A stretch of DNA of 64,000 bases from positions 31,719 through 95,718 of the forward strand of contig CAJYLH010000002.1 of NCBI GenBank assembly GCA_913775525.1. Direction: 5' to 3'. This document shows positions 29,644-38,318 of this stretch, one piece after another. This DNA is from an uncultured Chryseobacterium sp. (GTDB taxonomy: Bacteria; Bacteroidota; Bacteroidia; Flavobacteriales; Weeksellaceae). The notes beneath the pieces were generated by a model, which saw only the letters and a list, made by a program, of their open reading frames with translations, did no database searches and had not been told where the DNA came from. Position 1 is the stretch's first letter, and each line of letters opens with the position of its first letter. The translations under genes and the position numbers were made by a program.

Positions 29644-32238
29644 ATGAATTTAAACCAATATACTGTAAAATCACAGGAAGCCATCCAGGCTGCGCAACAG
29701 GTAGCCATGGAATTCGGCAACCAGAGCATTGAGCCTCAACATCTTCTTGAAGGTATTTTTCAGGTGGATGAAAATATTTCGCCGTTCCTGCTAAAAAAGT
29801 CTGAAGCAGATGCTGCATTGGTCAGGGAACGCAACCATGAGAACCTGGAGAAATTGCCAAAGGTGCAGGGAGGGAATATTTATCTTTCCCAGTCAGCCAA
29901 TAAAGTTTTGCTGGATGCCCCGAACATTGCCAAGAAAATGGGTGATGAATATGTAACGATAGAGCATTTATGGCTCTCCCTTATAGAAACCAGCTCAGAG
30001 GTTTCAAAAATGCTCAAGGATATGGGCGTTACCCGAAGCCTTCTGGAAGGCGGAATTAAAGAATTAAGAAAAGGAAGCAAGGCTACTTCTGCAAGTGCGG
30101 AGGAAACCTACCAATCCTTAAATAAATATGCCAAGAACTTCAATGAACTGGCCGCAGAGGGAAAACTTGACCCGGTAATCGGCCGTGATGAAGAAATCCG
30201 GAGAGTATTGCAGATCCTTTCGAGAAGAACCAAAAACAACCCGATCCTGATCGGTGAACCCGGTGTGGGAAAAACGGCTATTGCCGAAGGGATTGCCCAC
30301 AGGATTATCAGCGGCGACGTTCCGGAAAACCTGATGGACAAAACCCTGTATTCCCTGGATATGGGAGCTTTGATCGCCGGTGCCAAATATAAAGGTGAAT
30401 TTGAAGAGAGATTGAAATCGGTGGTTAACGAAGTGATCAAATCCGATGGGCAGATTATTCTTTTCATCGATGAGATCCACACATTGGTTGGAGCCGGAGG
30501 CGGGGAAGGTGCCATGGATGCTGCCAACATCTTAAAACCGGCCTTAGCAAGAGGAGAATTAAGAGCCATTGGTGCCACCACTTTAAATGAATATCAGAAA
30601 TATTTCGAAAAAGATAAAGCTTTAGAAAGACGTTTCCAGAAAGTGATGGTGGAAGAACCGGATACTGAATCCGCTATTTCCATTCTCCGTGGAATCAAGG
30701 ATAAATATGAAGCACACCATAAGGTAAGAATTAAAGATGAGGCGATTATTGCTGCGGTAGAAATGTCTCAACGATATATTTCCGACCGTTTCCTGCCGGA
30801 TAAGGCGATTGACCTGATTGATGAAGCTTCCGCCAAACTGAGAATGGAAATCAATTCCAAGCCGGAAGAACTGGATGTCCTTGACCGAAGGCTGATGCAG
30901 CTGGAAATTGAGCTGGCCGCTATTTCAAGGGAAGGCAACCAGACCAAAATCGATCATTTGAAAGAAGATATTGCCCGGATTTCCGAGCAACGGAACGAGA
31001 TCAACGCCAAATGGCTGAAGGAAAAACAGAAATCTGAGGATTTAACTCAGATTAAAAAAGAGATCGAATCCCTGAAACTGGAAGCGGAAAGGGCTTCAAG
31101 AGCCGGAGATTATGCTAAAGTAGCGGAAATCCAATACGGAAAACTGCGCGATAAAGAAGATGAGCTTTCCAAGCTTGAGCTTGAAATGCAGAATCATCAG
31201 AATGAGCTGATCAAGGAAGAAGTTACTTCTGAGAATATTTCGGAAGTAATAGCAAAATGGACCGGTATTCCGGTGATTAAACTGCTACAGTCTGAGAGAG
31301 AGAAATTGCTGAACCTGGAAACGGAATTACACCACAGAGTGGTAGGACAGGACGAAGCCATTACAGCAGTGGCCGATGCGATCAGAAGAAACCGGGCCGG
31401 ATTAAGCGACGATAAAAAACCGATCGGGTCATTCCTTTTCCTGGGAACTACCGGGGTAGGAAAAACCGAATTGGCTAAAGCCTTAGCAGAGTTCTTATTT
31501 GATGATGAGAACAACATGACGAGAATTGATATGAGTGAATATCAGGAACGTCACAGTGTTTCCAGATTGGTAGGTGCGCCTCCGGGCTACGTGGGGTATG
31601 ATGAAGGCGGACAGCTTACAGAAGCTGTAAGAAGAAGGCCGTATTCCGTGGTGCTGTTGGATGAGATTGAAAAAGCCCACCCGGATGTTTTCAACACTTT
31701 GCTTCAGGTTTTGGATGACGGACGACTGACCGACAACAAAGGAAGGGTAGTAAATTTCAAAAACTCGATCATCATTATGACGTCGAATTTAGGTTCGCAC
31801 CTGATCCAGGAAAATTTTGAAAACATTACCGATGAAAACCAGGATGAAATTGTTGATAAAACGAAAGACCAGGTATTTGACTTACTGAAACAGACGCTGC
31901 GTCCGGAATTCCTGAACAGGATTGATGAAGTCGTATTGTTCCAGCCTTTAAGGAAAAAGGAGATCGGAAAAATTGTAACCTATCAATTGAGAGGGTTTAA
32001 TGAAATGCTTTCCAAACGCAACATCATCATGACTGCGACCCAGGATGCGGTAGATTACCTGATGAATAAAGGATACGACCCGGCGTTCGGAGCAAGGCCG
32101 CTGAAAAGAGTCATCCAGCAGGAAGTACTGAACAGGCTGTCCAGAGAGATCCTTGCCGGCAAAGTGAACGACGGAGACCGCATCACACTGGATTATTTCG
32201 AGGAAACCGGGCTGGTATTCAGGCCCGCAGAATTATAA
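29644..32238 (+). CDS. clpB: ClpB, ATP-dependent disaggregase
   Basis: 864 residues, full family length. N-terminal double Clp repeat (1-145: YTVKSQEAIQAAQQVAME, IEPQHLLEGIF). AAA domain 1 has Walker A GEPGVGKT (204-211) and Walker B ILFIDEIHTLVGAG. The coiled-coil middle domain (about 400-525: LKEDIARISEQRNEINAKW, LKLEAERASRAGDYAKVAEI) separates ClpB from ClpA and ClpC. AAA domain 2 has GTTGVGKT (601-608) and VVLLDEIEKAH (about 670). It lacks the tripeptide loop for ClpP binding. It rescues aggregated proteins with DnaK/DnaJ after heat stress. Transcribed alone, with a strong terminator behind it. Confidence 0.97.
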   Translation: MNLNQYTVKSQEAIQAAQQVAMEFGNQSIEPQHLLEGIFQVDENISPFLLKKSEADAALVRERNHENLEKLPKVQGGNIYLSQSANKVLLDAPNIAKKMGDEYVTIEHLWLSLIETSSEVSKMLKDMGVTRSLLEGGIKELRKGSKATSASAEETYQSLNKYAKNFNELAAEGKLDPVIGRDEEIRRVLQILSRRTKNNPILIGEPGVGKTAIAEGIAHRIISGDVPENLMDKTLYSLDMGALIAGAKYKGEFEERLKSVVNEVIKSDGQIILFIDEIHTLVGAGGGEGAMDAANILKPALARGELRAIGATTLNEYQKYFEKDKALERRFQKVMVEEPDTESAISILRGIKDKYEAHHKVRIKDEAIIAAVEMSQRYISDRFLPDKAIDLIDEASAKLRMEINSKPEELDVLDRRLMQLEIELAAISREGNQTKIDHLKEDIARISEQRNEINAKWLKEKQKSEDLTQIKKEIESLKLEAERASRAGDYAKVAEIQYGKLRDKEDELSKLELEMQNHQNELIKEEVTSENISEVIAKWTGIPVIKLLQSEREKLLNLETELHHRVVGQDEAITAVADAIRRNRAGLSDDKKPIGSFLFLGTTGVGKTELAKALAEFLFDDENNMTRIDMSEYQERHSVSRLVGAPPGYVGYDEGGQLTEAVRRRPYSVVLLDEIEKAHPDVFNTLLQVLDDGRLTDNKGRVVNFKNSIIIMTSNLGSHLIQENFENITDENQDEIVDKTKDQVFDLLKQTLRPEFLNRIDEVVLFQPLRKKEIGKIVTYQLRGFNEMLSKRNIIMTATQDAVDYLMNKGYDPAFGARPLKRVIQQEVLNRLSREILAGKVNDGDRITLDYFEETGLVFRPAEL

Positions 32239-32272
32239 GTAGTTTTTTTTCATATATATTATTTTTGTAAGT

Positions 32273-32302
32273 AAGTGCTGCAGATTGTAGTCTGCGGCAC
32301 TT
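32273..32302 (+). terminator. intrinsic terminator after clpB
   Basis: AAGTGCTGCAGA and TCTGCGGCACTT pair (one G-T) around TTGTAG, followed by ATTTTA. The rest of the 32239-32490 gap holds no gene. Confidence 0.75.
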
Positions 32303-32490
32303 ATTTTACGCCTTTATGGAATCATAGACAGGCATTCAGCACCCTCCGTAAATTACCCAGGCCTTTATCCGTAAAAACCCGGATACGGTACAGGGAAAAA
32401 TACCTAGTCTTTAAGATAAAAAAATTCCGACATTTGCCAAAACCAAAACTAAATAATAAACACTAAATATTAACTTTTTAAACTGACATT

Positions 32491-33036
32491 ATGGACACAA
32501 ATTCAAATGGTCTGAATACGAATTCAGGACCGAACACATTACCACACAATTTTATTAAAAGCCTTATTGACAACTACAAGGACAACCAACTGGTTTCAAT
32601 AAACAATGAGCAAAACATCAGTGATTCACACTCCATTCATTTTGATCTTGCGGTATTGAAAAAATTCATTTCTGATATTGAAACTGAAACCAAAAAAGTA
32701 TTGCCTACCGTAACTCCCCAGCAGCTGGGTATCAGAATGTATTATGCAGCATACCCGGACACTAATCATTGGTCTATGACAGACGGACAATCTATCCCTG
32801 CCAACTATGCCTCGAAGCATACCCTGGTTATGATTCCTACATTAAAGATGCCTGATGAACAGGGACAGATTCTTAATTATGATTTTAACCCGATCAATCC
32901 TGCCACTTATAATGTAAATGCTGATATTACGGCCAATTCAACAGGATCAGGATCAGTAACCGTTTCAACGGACATTGTAGCACAGAATCACGGTGGATTG
33001 ATTCCTCCCGGCCCTACTAAAGTTGAAAAATTTTAA
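32491..33036 (+). CDS. hypothetical protein ahead of a two-component system
   Basis: 181 residues, no signal peptide or membrane helix. Begins with an Asn/Gly/Ser-rich segment, then a region with LKKFISDIETETKKVL and GIRMYYAAYPDTNHWSMTDG, then a Pro-rich C-terminus (NPINPATYNVN, IPPGPTKVEKF). No family recognised. It is followed by a membrane protein, a histidine kinase and a response regulator with short gaps, so it may take part in the same signalling unit. Function unknown. Confidence 0.7.
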   Translation: MDTNSNGLNTNSGPNTLPHNFIKSLIDNYKDNQLVSINNEQNISDSHSIHFDLAVLKKFISDIETETKKVLPTVTPQQLGIRMYYAAYPDTNHWSMTDGQSIPANYASKHTLVMIPTLKMPDEQGQILNYDFNPINPATYNVNADITANSTGSGSVTVSTDIVAQNHGGLIPPGPTKVEKF

Positions 33037-33071
33037 GCTTAACTTTTTAAAGAATTTTTAAAATTACACTA

Positions 33072-33719
33072 ATGACCGATTTCCAGAAAATAGCTTTTGA
33101 TTTGATGTATTGGACAGAAGGATTATCTGCTGCCGTAGCAATTCTTTTCTATAACCGGATCAAAAATCAGTATTGGAAATATTTTGCCTTTTACCTTATC
33201 CTGATCTTCATTTGCGAATCAATAGGAAAATGGGCAGGAAACTTTGTTACCTACAATAAAATTGCGTTCTACAATTATTTTGTAATTCCGGCACAGTTTA
33301 TATTCTTTTACTGGCTGTATGCAGCGAAATCATTCCATAAGAAAAAGCTGTTTTTTGGATTATCGGCATTATACCTCTTATCTTTTATCCCCAGCGAACT
33401 GATGTTCTTCAGGGATAAGATTATGTTTTCACTTAATTACACTTTAGGATGCCTTATACTCATGATCCTGGTGATCATGGAATATTACAAACAGATTAAT
33501 TCAGCAGATATTCTTAATTTTAATAAAAATAGAATGTTTTATATAAATTTAGGAGTAACTTTGTTTTATATAGGCACCTTACCTTTCTGGACTTTCCTTG
33601 ATTTTATAGGAGAATACAGAAAGCTTTATAATATTTACTTTTCGTATTTTTTAATTACAGGCGTCATTATGTATGTATTATTTTCAATTTCTTTTATATG
33701 GGGAAAACAGAGCTCGTAA
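33072..33719 (+). CDS. seven-helix-like membrane protein upstream of a histidine kinase
   Basis: 215 residues with about seven hydrophobic segments (17-27, 36-56, 65-88, 92-107, 113-133, 150-175, 187-210). The small loops and regular spacing recall 7TM sensor modules that are encoded apart from their kinase. The last 22 bases overlap the kinase start, which argues for coupled translation and a complex with the kinase. Family not recognised; the sensor role is inference from the overlap. Confidence 0.75.
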   Translation: MTDFQKIAFDLMYWTEGLSAAVAILFYNRIKNQYWKYFAFYLILIFICESIGKWAGNFVTYNKIAFYNYFVIPAQFIFFYWLYAAKSFHKKKLFFGLSALYLLSFIPSELMFFRDKIMFSLNYTLGCLILMILVIMEYYKQINSADILNFNKNRMFYINLGVTLFYIGTLPFWTFLDFIGEYRKLYNIYFSYFLITGVIMYVLFSISFIWGKQSS

Positions 33720-34477
33720 TTATCCTTATTCTGTTTAATACATTTTTTGTTCTTTTCGTCGTGGGCGCTATTGTCTACATCAAGCAATACCAGCAGCGGA
33801 AAAAAGAGCACCTCAAAGAAATTGAAATTAAAAACGAAATCCATAAACGTGAGCTGCTCGCCACACAGGTGGAAATACAGCAGGCCACCATGCAGCAGAT
33901 CGGGCGTGAGCTCCATGACAATATCGGGCAAAAACTCACCCTGGTAAGCCTGTATACACAACAGCTTCTTTATGAGGACCGGGTCCCTGAAGTAAGCGAA
34001 AGGATTGACCAGGTCTCACAGATCATCAACCAGTCATTACAGGATCTGAGGAGCCTCTCAAAAACGCTTACGGATGACAATATCAATCAGAAAGAAATCT
34101 TAACCCTGATCCAGGAGGAAGTAGACAATACCAATGCCTTTAAAAGATGCCAGATCCATTTTGATCATAATGTGGAACATCTGGATTTAGGCTTTGTCCA
34201 TAAAAACATGCTGCTGAGGATTACCCAGGAATTTATCCAGAACAGTCTTAAGCATGCCCAGTGTGAAAATATTTTCATCCGCCTTATGACTTCCGACGAA
34301 ACACTCTGGACACTTACGCTAAGAGATGACGGAACCGGTTTTGATACTTCCCACACGCTTTCCAACGGTATCGGACTGACCAACATGAAAAACAGAGCCG
34401 AAATTATCGGTGCAGATTTCAGCCTGGAAAGCACAACTGATGAAGGCACGACCCTAACGATGACTTTAAAGAGATAA
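33698..34477 (+). CDS. NarL-type sensor histidine kinase
   Basis: 259 residues: one transmembrane helix (about 7-28), a coiled linker, HisKA_3 box with phospho-acceptor H73 in IGRELHDNIGQKL, and a HATPase domain with N182 in EFIQNSLKHA and the G box DDGTGFD. There is no periplasmic sensor loop, so signal input may come through the preceding membrane protein. The kinase start lies inside that gene and its stop lies two bases ahead of the response regulator. Confidence 0.92.
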   Translation: MGKTELVIILILFNTFFVLFVVGAIVYIKQYQQRKKEHLKEIEIKNEIHKRELLATQVEIQQATMQQIGRELHDNIGQKLTLVSLYTQQLLYEDRVPEVSERIDQVSQIINQSLQDLRSLSKTLTDDNINQKEILTLIQEEVDNTNAFKRCQIHFDHNVEHLDLGFVHKNMLLRITQEFIQNSLKHAQCENIFIRLMTSDETLWTLTLRDDGTGFDTSHTLSNGIGLTNMKNRAEIIGADFSLESTTDEGTTLTMTLKR

Positions 34478-34479
34478 CC

Positions 34480-35121
34480 ATGAAGAAGACTATTGTACTT
34501 GTTGACGACCATATCCTTATTGCCAAAGCGCTGGAAGGCATCATTGGGAACTTTGCAGATTTTCAAGTAATCTATATTGCTGAAAACGGAAAAGACCTGA
34601 TCCAGAAATTTGAACAGAACAGTCAGATTCCTGACATTATCCTTCTGGACATCAGCATGCCGATCATGGATGGCTTTGAAACCGTGCTCTGGCTGCGGGA
34701 ACACCAACCGGGAATAAAAGTCATGGCACTCAGCATGCAGGGAGATGATGCAAGTGTTATCAGAATGATCCGCAACGGTGCAAAAGGCTATCTGCTTAAA
34801 AATACTCATCCCAAAGAACTGGAAACCGCATTGATCAACCTGAGCCGGGATGGATTTTTCTATCCTGAATGGGCGTCAAAAATTATCATGTCCAGCCTGA
34901 CCGACACCAATACTCCAGAAAGTCCCATAAGGATTTCCGAGCGGGAAAAAGAACTGCTGAGATATACCGTAACTGAACTCAGTTATAAAGAAATTGCAGA
35001 CAGGATGAAATGCAGCCCGAGAACGGTAGAAACTTACCGAGATCAGCTTTGTGAAAAACTGGGAGTCAAAACCCGGGTAGGCTTAGCTGTATTTGCCCTG
35101 AAGAATGGTTTTGCAGAATAA
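34480..35121 (+). CDS. NarL/LuxR-family response regulator
   Basis: 213 residues: receiver domain with acidic pocket D9-D10, phospho-acceptor D57 (IILLDISMPIMDG) and conserved Lys in GYLLKN, then a LuxR-type helix-turn-helix (about 150-205: LSYKEIADRMKCSPRTVETYRDQLCEKLGVKTR). It is the partner of the kinase at 33698. Target genes are not evident; the metalloprotease downstream is separated by 180 bases and could be one. Confidence 0.95.
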   Translation: MKKTIVLVDDHILIAKALEGIIGNFADFQVIYIAENGKDLIQKFEQNSQIPDIILLDISMPIMDGFETVLWLREHQPGIKVMALSMQGDDASVIRMIRNGAKGYLLKNTHPKELETALINLSRDGFFYPEWASKIIMSSLTDTNTPESPIRISEREKELLRYTVTELSYKEIADRMKCSPRTVETYRDQLCEKLGVKTRVGLAVFALKNGFAE

Positions 35122-35302
35122 TTCTAATTACATTTCACAGAAAGATTACGGCTGAAAAACAAATATTTATCTCTTCATAATTAAATTCCAATTTCAAACT
35201 GTTATTGACTGAATAGTAAAAATAATTCATCAAAAATATGATTTGCTTGTGTATTAAATTGTAATATGCTAATTTCATCAACACAATACAAAATATATAT
35301 TT

Positions 35303-36298
35303 ATGAAAAAACTACTATTAGGAGCCCTTATGCTGGGCTTCATGTCTGCCTGTAACAGCGACAACATTACAAACCAACACGAACAATCAGACAATTTAGT
35401 TTCCTCAACCGGAGGTTCAGCCCTGCAAAGAGGTTGTGCTTCTGAAGAAGTGAGAAAAATTGCCCTTCAGAACAGTCCTGAGCTGAGGCAGCGTTTTTCT
35501 GCTCTGGAAGCACAGACCGAAAAATTCGAAAACGACCTTAAGCTCGGAAAAGTCTTATCAGACGGAAGTGTAGAAATTCCGGTAGTAGTGAATGTCCTGT
35601 ACCGGACCTCCTCTGAAAACCTTTCAGATTCAAGGATTGCTGAGCAGATTGCAGTTCTGAACGCAGATTATGCCGGAACCAACAGCGACGCATCCAAAAT
35701 CCCTTCTGAATTCCAAAGCGTAAAAGCAGGAGATGTAAAAGTCAGGTTCAGACTGGCCAATACCGTTAGGAAATCGACCACTAAAACCAGCTGGAGCACG
35801 AATGATGCTATGAAAAGATCTTCCAGCGGAGGGATTGATGCGACAAGCCCTTCTAACTATCTTAACATCTGGGTAGTAGGAAATATGGGACAAATCCTGG
35901 GCTATGCTACATTCCCTGAATCTTCAGGAATGTGGAATGACGGTGTCGTAATTGCAGCCCCTTACTTCGGAAAAACAGGCGCTTCATCCCCATTCAACCA
36001 GGGAAGGACAGCTACCCACGAGGTAGGTCATTACCTGAACCTGCGCCATATCTGGGGTGATGCCAACTGTGGAAATGACCTGGTAGCAGACACGCCTACT
36101 CAGACAGGAGCCAATTCCGGTAAACCGAGCTATCCGCTATACAATACCTGCAGCGGCGTACAGAGATCCGTTATGTTCATGAACTACATGGATTATGTGG
36201 ACGATGCTGCGATGTTCATGTTCTCTGCCGGACAAAGAACGAGGATGCAGTCAGTAGTGGCTTCTTCTGGACCAAGATCAGGATTGAGGTTGTATTAG
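35303..36298 (+). CDS. M43-family (pappalysin-like) zinc metalloprotease lipoprotein
   Basis: 331 residues. Lipoprotein signal with lipobox MSAC (C17), so probably surface-anchored. Catalytic motif H239-E-V-G-H243-YLNLR-H249 (HExxHxxGxxH type) followed by IWGD, and the Met-turn MNYMDYVDD near 293-301: both typical of the metzincin M43 family. Four Cys (45, 256, 283 and nearby) may form disulfides. The stretch between 35122 and 35302 has a weak promoter-like TTG/TAATTTC. Ends at a perfect bidirectional terminator. Confidence 0.92.
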   Translation: MKKLLLGALMLGFMSACNSDNITNQHEQSDNLVSSTGGSALQRGCASEEVRKIALQNSPELRQRFSALEAQTEKFENDLKLGKVLSDGSVEIPVVVNVLYRTSSENLSDSRIAEQIAVLNADYAGTNSDASKIPSEFQSVKAGDVKVRFRLANTVRKSTTKTSWSTNDAMKRSSSGGIDATSPSNYLNIWVVGNMGQILGYATFPESSGMWNDGVVIAAPYFGKTGASSPFNQGRTATHEVGHYLNLRHIWGDANCGNDLVADTPTQTGANSGKPSYPLYNTCSGVQRSVMFMNYMDYVDDAAMFMFSAGQRTRMQSVVASSGPRSGLRLY

Positions 36299-36319
36299 AC
36301 CATCTGTCTCAGATAAATA

Positions 36320-36356
36320 AGAGCAGGCTGCCCGGTTTGGGCAGCCTGCTCTTTTT
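36320..36356. terminator. bidirectional terminator between convergent genes
   Basis: AGAGCAGGCTGCCC (36320-36333) pairs perfectly with GGGCAGCCTGCTCT (36339-36352) around GGTTT; TTTT follows on the plus strand and TTATTT on the minus strand. It serves the M43 protease gene and the M1 peptidase gene. Confidence 0.92.
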
Positions 36357-38220
36357 AAAGGCTTTTTGTATTATCTGCCGGAGTATAATCCATAAAGATG
36401 TCCCCGTCTATGGTTACTGATTTTATTTTTTTACTGACAGGAATCGTGAGATAAGTCTGTTTCTGGTCTTTTTCCCACAAGGCCGGAGAAAAGTGCAGTT
36501 TCTCTGTTGTATTGTCACTATAGGTAAGAATCGCATCGAAAGGAATGGCAAAACCTCCTGCATTTTCAATGCTAACCCTGAGCAGATCATTATCCTGGGA
36601 AACCTCCCTGATTTTAAGGTCGATATAATTATTGGTGTAAAACCAGTTTTCAAAGAACCAGTTCAGGTTCTTCCCGGAACCTGTGTTCATAGAGTTGAAA
36701 TAATCCCAGGGAACCGGGTGTTTCCCGTTCCAGTTATTCATATAATGATGCAAAGCTTTCTTGAACAACGTGTCACCCAGATAATCTTTCAAAGCAAGAT
36801 AAGAAAGGGACGCTTTTACATAAGAATTATTGCCATATCCTGCTCCGCTTACCTGTGTACTCATGGTGATGATAGGCTGATCCTGTTCCGCAGAGGGATC
36901 ATTGATCCACCTTTTCACCCTGAAATTTTTGTAAAACTCTTTTGCTTTTGCTTCCCCGTTTTCATCAATCCCGATCAGGTATTCCAGAGTAGTTGCCCAT
37001 CCTTCATCCATGTAGGCATACCGGGTTTCATTGATTCCCATATAAAACGGGAAATAGGTATGGGCAATTTCATGGTCAGCTGTCAGTCTCGCATCCTGGA
37101 AATCATCCGGAATGCTGGTATCATTAATCATCATCGGATATTCCATATCTGCATATCCCTGAACGGCAGTCATCACGTTATAAGGATATTCTACTCCGGG
37201 CCAGTTTTTGGAAAACCAGTCCAGATTGTACTGCATCCATTCGGTATAATGCTCAAAATCTTTAGCACCGGCCCTGTAGGCAGCCTGCACACTGGCGCGC
37301 TTGGTTTTAAGCTGAACACTGGATCCGTCCCAAACATAGTGATTGCTGACCGCAAAACAGAAATCGGGAATATGGCCGGCCTTGAATTTCCAGACATTCC
37401 ATTTATTCCCGCGGGTCACTTTACCGGATTTCATCTCCTTTTCACTGGCAATATGAATGATTTTATCGCTCTTCAGCGAAGCTTTATACCTCTTCAGGAA
37501 TTCAGGCTGCAGCACTGCATCCGGATTCAGGAATTCCCCGGTTGCCCAGACCACAAAATTTCTGGGAACGGCAATCGCAAAAGTGTAATCATTAAAATCA
37601 TTATAAAATTCCTGACGGTCAGAATGCGGAATCATATCCCAGCCGTTATAATCATCGTACACGGAAATTCTCGGATAGGAATAAGCTACATAAAAAGTCT
37701 CGGGATCTATCTGCCCTTCCCTGCCACTCTGCACGGAAAGCGGATACTCCCATTCAATCTTTATCTCCGCCTTGGATTTCGCCTTAATGACTGAATGAAG
37801 TTTTACCTTTTCTACAGTCCCCCAATCGTCACTGTTGACCGTATATTTTTCACCGTTTACTGTGAGTGACCTGATGTGAAGCCCTGAAGATAAAAAGTCT
37901 TCGGAAACAAAGCCGGATCTCGGAGCCTGAGGCTTATGAAGGTTATTGACAAACCGGATCGCAAGATCACTCAGGTCATCCGGACTGTTATTGCTGTAGA
38001 CAATACTTTCTTTTCCTGAAACCGTTTTTGAATCTGCATCCACTTTAACTTCGACATTATAAACGCCTTTGTTCTGCCAGTAGTTTTTTCCGGGAGCACC
38101 GGATATATCGCGGGTTCCATTTTCATAGGCTTTTTTAATGTTCCTCGGCATGTACAGCTGTTGAGCAGATATTTGGCACCATGAAACAGCCACCAGCAAA
38201 CCGGATAGAAATTGCTTCAT
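36355..38220 (-). CDS. M1-family zinc aminopeptidase, secreted
   Basis: 621 residues from the ATG at 38218-38220, which starts the signal peptide MKQFLSGLLVAVSWCQISAQ; a longer frame upstream is rejected. The gluzincin site is H383-E-I-A-H387 with E406 (in YMDEGWA) 19 residues on. The exopeptidase GAMEN motif is replaced by DMEYPMMIND, common in Bacteroidota periplasmic M1 members. It lies 98 bases behind the TonB receptor on the same strand. It may trim peptides taken up through that receptor, which is inference. Confidence 0.92.
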   Translation of the reverse strand: MKQFLSGLLVAVSWCQISAQQLYMPRNIKKAYENGTRDISGAPGKNYWQNKGVYNVEVKVDADSKTVSGKESIVYSNNSPDDLSDLAIRFVNNLHKPQAPRSGFVSEDFLSSGLHIRSLTVNGEKYTVNSDDWGTVEKVKLHSVIKAKSKAEIKIEWEYPLSVQSGREGQIDPETFYVAYSYPRISVYDDYNGWDMIPHSDRQEFYNDFNDYTFAIAVPRNFVVWATGEFLNPDAVLQPEFLKRYKASLKSDKIIHIASEKEMKSGKVTRGNKWNVWKFKAGHIPDFCFAVSNHYVWDGSSVQLKTKRASVQAAYRAGAKDFEHYTEWMQYNLDWFSKNWPGVEYPYNVMTAVQGYADMEYPMMINDTSIPDDFQDARLTADHEIAHTYFPFYMGINETRYAYMDEGWATTLEYLIGIDENGEAKAKEFYKNFRVKRWINDPSAEQDQPIITMSTQVSGAGYGNNSYVKASLSYLALKDYLGDTLFKKALHHYMNNWNGKHPVPWDYFNSMNTGSGKNLNWFFENWFYTNNYIDLKIREVSQDNDLLRVSIENAGGFAIPFDAILTYSDNTTEKLHFSPALWEKDQKQTYLTIPVSKKIKSVTIDGDIFMDYTPADNTKSL

Positions 38221-38240
38221 ATTGATTTTAATTTTAACTT

Positions 38241-38248
38241 CAAAAATA
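38241..38248 (-). promoter_or_regulatory. -7 element of the M1 peptidase gene
   Basis: TATTTTTG on the minus strand, exact TAnnTTTG, 21 bases ahead of the ATG at 38220. An upstream TTTTG is present but 14 bases away, closer than usual. Confidence 0.35.
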
Positions 38249-38318
38249 AGAAAATGTAAGATCAAAATACGGATTACTGATGATAATATTCCATTAAAAA
38301 AAAAGGAATGAGCCAACA

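Noticed and set aside
36493-37794. 433-codon plus-strand frame opposite the M1 peptidase
   Set aside because: Antisense shadow of a gene with a complete HExxH site; the translation has no known pattern.
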